Of a stretch of 19,055 nt of DNA, positions 16,064 to 19,055 are shown piece after piece (the first letter of the stretch is position 1; each line of letters opens with the position of its first letter). The stretch is taken from NCBI GenBank assembly GCA_027943245.1, contig JANDJZ010000930.1, positions 1-19,055 of the forward strand, in the 5' to 3' direction. Made by a program: the position numbers and the translations under genes. This stretch comes from Acanthamoeba sp. SK_2022b. Lineage: Eukaryota; Discosea; Longamoebia; Acanthamoebidae. A model generated the notes under the pieces. That model had not been told where the DNA came from. It did not search any database and was given only the letters and a program-made list of their open reading frames with translations.

Positions 16064-16135
16064 GGGCGCCGCCCGGAATCGAACCGGGGCCTCTCGCACC
16101 CTAAGCGAGAATTTTACCACTTAAAACAGGGCTAA
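16064..16135 (-). tRNA. tRNA-Pro(AGG)-like gene with a non-pairing 5' half; possible pseudogene
   Basis: Read on the minus strand. The anticodon stem CTCGC/GCGAG encloses the loop TTAGGGT with anticodon AGG (proline; + strand 16100-16102). The T arm is perfect, CCCGG-TTCGATT-CCGGG, and also forms a good B box. The 3' acceptor strand CGGCGCC is followed by C73, as in eukaryotic cytosolic tRNA-Pro. The D-arm segment AAGTGGTAAAA is tRNA-like. The first ~8 bases, however, should read near GGCGCCG to pair with the 3' strand. The sequence there is GTTAGCC, which cannot form the stem, and the D stem is weak. The 5' end is therefore placed by counting only. The likely reading is a decayed or 5'-replaced tRNA gene. 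Confidence 0.5.
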
Positions 16136-16565
16136 CGATAAAAGCAAGGTGCACTTATTGGCCGGCCCAATTTTCCGCACAGATTGGCGGTTTCCTTTGG
16201 TCCCGATGGTGGTAAAACCCCCTGGTGTTGTTGTATTACACTTGGTAGACCAGACTGTTCCTGTTGGCTGGCCTGACGTTTGAGCTGACACTTGAGCGGG
16301 GATCCTTTGTCAACTCGAGAGGTTCTTCACCTCGTTTGCGAAATGGCTGTGCAGACACCTGGTTTTGCATTCAAGTCTTGTGGTGTACAAACAGCCTGTG
16401 TTGGTTTATTGCAGTGGCGCCCGTTCTCTCTCGCACGTTTCATCGTCATCAGCTCACGAGAGCTTAGCAGACTTGAGGAAAAAGGATGGGGGAGTCTCGA
16501 GCGAGTGCTGTCGTGGAGTGTACCCTCCCGGCTGTTGCACGGGCGCGGAGGCGGGCACCAGAAGC
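16136..16565. other. Gene-free stretch between the tRNA-like gene and the SPRY gene stop
   Basis: 430 bp with no exon I can support. Short + strand frames (e.g. 16264-16467) lack conserved motifs and have no consistent codon bias. The region probably includes the SPRY-gene 3' UTR, with the candidate poly(A) signal listed separately. Confidence 0.5.
16405..16410 (-). promoter_or_regulatory. Candidate poly(A) signal of the SPRY gene (AATAAA)
   Basis: TTTATT on the + strand reads AATAAA in the sense direction, about 155 nt past the SPRY-gene stop, in sequence that is otherwise not AT-rich. Confidence 0.45.
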
Positions 16566-18040
16566 TTATCTGCAGTTTGACAAACGCATAGGCGAGTCAA
16601 CAACAACAACAAAGGGGGGGGGGGGCGAAAGCGGGAAGAGCGCACGGAGAAGATGAGCCAGGCCCGGCATTGCTGAAGCGCACTGTGCAAAGTGTCGATG
16701 CAACGAAGGGGCGGCGGAGACGCTCATCTGTTCGTCGAAATAGCAGAGTGTCGCGTTAGCCAACAGGGATGCACGCACGCGCACGTGGACGGGTGGACGA
16801 GCGAGCCATACCTGGAAGTCCCACAGGAAGGGGGCCTGTCCGAAGTTGGTCCACACCTTCTCCTGTGGCCCGGCGAGCGAGACCACAGCGTACAAGGGCT
16901 CCGCATCGGCCGACACGCCCGAGTGGGCCACGCCTGCCATCGTCACCCCACCACCGTGCTGTCGTCAGCAACCAAGGCTGCCTGCCGGCAGGCCATCGCC
17001 AACGCGAGCAAAGAGGCGCCGGCGAGGAGGCGAAGGCGCACCCAGGAACACGCCGTTCTTGGTGTAGAAGACTTCCGAAGTGGCGTCGTTGAAGCCGCAG
17101 CCGATGACGTCGCCCGCATTGAAGTATAGCTCCGCGTCCTCCTCGCCCTCTTCGACTGCTGCCAATCGATCAATCAATCAATCGACCAGGCCACAACATT
17201 CGGTGGGCGCGGTGAGCCTCGCTCGCGCGAGTGAGGAAAAGAGGATGAGAAGAGGGCGAGGCGAGAGCGCACGTGAAGCCACGTTCGGCGGGTAGAGCGA
17301 GCTCTTGCCATTGGCCCACTTGTTTCCGTCGCCGTGCCAACCATAAGACCTGGAGGTCGCCCAAACGACACGTCAGACGACCCCACCCCGCGCTCCTCGC
17401 CACCACGCTCATGACTGGGGAGGGGGAGCGCATGCTTACCCAGCCACGGAACCGGGCTTGGCGGTGGCCGGATGGTTCTTGCCGCCCAGCCCGACGGCAA
17501 TCGACCTGTCCTCCCCCCGCCCGACCGCTCCGGTCAGTCATCCAGCTGCCCAGCGTGGCCATGACCCCGAGGGGGTGACGGTACCCGTAGTAGCCACGGT
17601 TGACGATGAGGACCTCGAAGTAGGGCCAGGGGCTCGCGTGGACGATCGGAGGGAGAGGCGGCGTGGCGCCCTTGGCCGTCGGCTGCTGCTCGCCCGAGCC
17701 GATGTCGGAGACGGCCACAGTCGTGGCGCCCGCGAGCGCTCTGTCGCTCACCGTGCTGCCCACCTTGCCAAACACACGCTGCGGGAGGGGGGCGATGAGG
17801 TTACGATAATAACGCGGAAGGTGGCGCGCGTCCGTACGGGCCAGTAGGAAACCGTCTGCTTGTCCGCTTGGATGGTGAGGGAGCTGGCCGCGGCCACCGC
17901 GCCCTTTGCCTGGGCCCACCCGCTGGGCCCCTCGTAGTCACTCACAACCGCGCCGGGCCCTCCTCCGCTAAGCTCGCTGTCGTCGTCGTCGTGGTCAATC
18001 ACCAAAATGTTCTCCTGCGCGTTTCACGTGTGATCAGCGG

Positions 18041-18103
<63 letters not shown>

Positions 18104-19055
18104 CGCGCGCGCTTGTGCGTGTGCGCTTCTTGTGTTGGGCGCGCACCTGCATGTAGGACAGGAGTGACTGGCTGTGCGACACGAGCTCCGGGTGCACGAC
18201 GACCCAGTAGCGCACAAAGGCCTGCAGCTGCTTCGCGCCGTAGATTCGGCGGTACAGCGAGTCCTTCTCCGCCGACATCTCCTCTCCCTGGCCCTCTCCC
18301 CTCTCTCGGACGTGGCAGGGGTCGTCCTCGTCGTCGCGGCGCACAAGGCGCGGGTCCCGCTTCGGCGACGGCAACAGGTTGCTGTCGCTGTGCGTGCGCT
18401 TCTTGCCTTGGCCGTCGCCTCCGTCGGCCTCCTCCTTCCTGATCTGCTGCGCGCGGCTGTGGTCGGCGCTCAGCACTCGACCGGCGGAGGAGGGCGACGC
18501 CGACTTCTTGGCGGACCTCTTCTCGCGCACCGACGCGCCCTTCTTGGCCTTCTTGGCCTTCTCCCCACTCGCCACCTCCTCTACGGCCGCCTTCGCTGTC
18601 TTCCTGTCCTCGTCGCCATTGCCGGTCCTCTGCTTCGCCGTCTTGCTGCTATCCCTGTCGCTGTCGCCGTTGCCGTCGCCGCCGCCGTCTCTCTTGCCGT
18701 TGCTGCCTTGGAGTGGCTGGCTGCCGTCGGAGTTGCTCAGCGGCTTGGCGGCGGCCGGTTTCTTTCGCTTGTGCATGTCCTCGAACAGGGAAGGCTGGTG
18801 ATGGTGATGATGTGAGTTCCGGCCCAGGGGCAGGATCGACGAGCCCACCGAACCGCTCCTGTCCCGCGACAACAACAGCGCGACGCGGTCGTCACCATTG
18901 TCGACAGAATTTCCGTCCGAGAGGCCGAGCGTCGGGCCGAGACGTCGCTTGCCGGCGTGGACCACTCCGCCGCCGCTGCCGGCCGACGACGCGCTCGGGT
19001 TCCGCTTCAACATGGCGGCCTTCATGTCGTCCACCTTCTTGGCCCGGCTCTGCAG
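16566..19055 (-). CDS. SPRY-domain protein with long basic/disordered N-terminus (5' end outside window)
   Basis: Nine exons in the window, all in phase, 569 codons plus stop: 19055-18147, 18014-17838, 17778-17585, 17505-17440, 17349-17273, 17158-17042, 16933-16812, 16727-16684, 16569-16566. The first ~250 residues are low-complexity and Lys/Arg/Ser/Asp-rich with a His5 run; several basic clusters suggest nuclear or nucleic-acid contact (inference). A more ordered block follows (SLYRRIYGAKQLQAFVRYWV). The SPRY domain spans about residues 400-554 of the visible part: WPYFEVLIVNRGYYG, IAVGLGGKNHP, GWHGDGNKWANG, then AGDVIGCGFN, VFYTKNGVFLG, PLYAVVSLAG and WTNFGQAPFLWDF. This order and the GWHGDG and FYTKNG motifs match the SPRY of RanBPM/Ssh4-type proteins, a protein-interaction module. 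No LisH/CTLH is visible, though the N-terminus is missing. The last intron (16570-16683) is 3n and free of stops, so retention adds 38 residues and uses the same TAA. Confidence 0.87.
16614..16625. repeat. G12/C12 homopolymer in the SPRY gene's last intron
   Basis: Twelve G on the + strand, next to an (AAC)n stretch, inside intron 16570-16683. If this intron is retained, the run encodes prolines and a change in its length shifts the frame before the stop. Confidence 0.85.
18043..18112. repeat. Long (GT)n(GC)n tract in an intron of the SPRY gene
   Basis: About 52 bp of uninterrupted GT dinucleotides pass directly into about 18 bp of GC dinucleotides. All of it lies inside intron 18015-18146 (sense: GC then CA repeats). 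It is about 70 bp of strict purine-pyrimidine alternation, the classical Z-DNA-prone sequence, and takes up half of the intron. Confidence 0.95.

Noticed and set aside
16064..16135. Mitochondrial DNA insert carrying an editable tRNA
   Set aside because: The tRNA has eukaryotic cytosolic tRNA-Pro features (C73, Pol III terminator) and GC-rich flanks. The mismatch extends beyond the three positions edited in Acanthamoeba mitochondria.
18174..18815. Plus-strand open frame of 213 codons opposite the SPRY gene
   Set aside because: It is a Leu/Val/Arg/Ala-rich mirror of the Lys/Glu/Asp/Ser-rich SPRY N-terminus, caused by high GC in third positions.

Overview
This is a nuclear window from a GC-rich, intron-dense, compact eukaryotic genome. 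It most resembles a free-living amoebozoan such as Acanthamoeba; that placement is inferred from gene content and intron style, without a database search. Genes have introns of about 55-185 nt (one of 367 nt), intergenic gaps of 80-510 bp, and AT-rich patches only in introns and between genes. I built the gene models by hand, following splice sites, reading phase and protein-family motifs. All multi-exon models close with consistent phase.

Layout. At 2-220 (+) is the last exon of an Ala/Glu-rich coiled-coil protein. It converges on a mitochondrial ribosomal protein uL4 gene (493-2104, -), whose 3' end carries a perfect 85-bp tandem duplication. Next comes a very large gene (2519-10339, -; 27 exons, 1661 codons plus stop). 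It encodes an AGC-type kinase of the plant IRE / MAST / Rim15 group, with a PX domain, a PH domain and a CCHC zinc-binding motif ahead of the kinase domain. Upstream, in the same orientation, is the F-actin capping protein alpha subunit (10848-12378, -). A 264-bp divergent promoter separates it from a family-2-like glycosyltransferase with an N-terminal signal sequence (12643-14722, +). Close behind follows a DJ-1/PfpI-family protein (14805-15853, +). A tRNA-Pro(AGG)-like gene with an aberrant 5' half lies at 16064-16135 (-). The window ends with most of a SPRY-domain gene (16566 to the right edge, -; 5' end missing).

Relations. This is not an operon-like functional cluster. The capping protein and the phosphoinositide-binding (PX-PH) kinase both point to membrane/cytoskeleton biology, but adjacency alone does not show that they work together. 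The most interesting items are the PX-PH-zinc-finger-IRE kinase architecture, the duplicated splice acceptor in the uL4m gene, the tRNA-Pro with an unpaired acceptor stem, the SPRY gene's final 3n intron that can be retained without losing the stop codon, and intron signals that depart from textbook form: GTRC-rich donors, two GC-AG introns, and sense-strand CT microsatellites.
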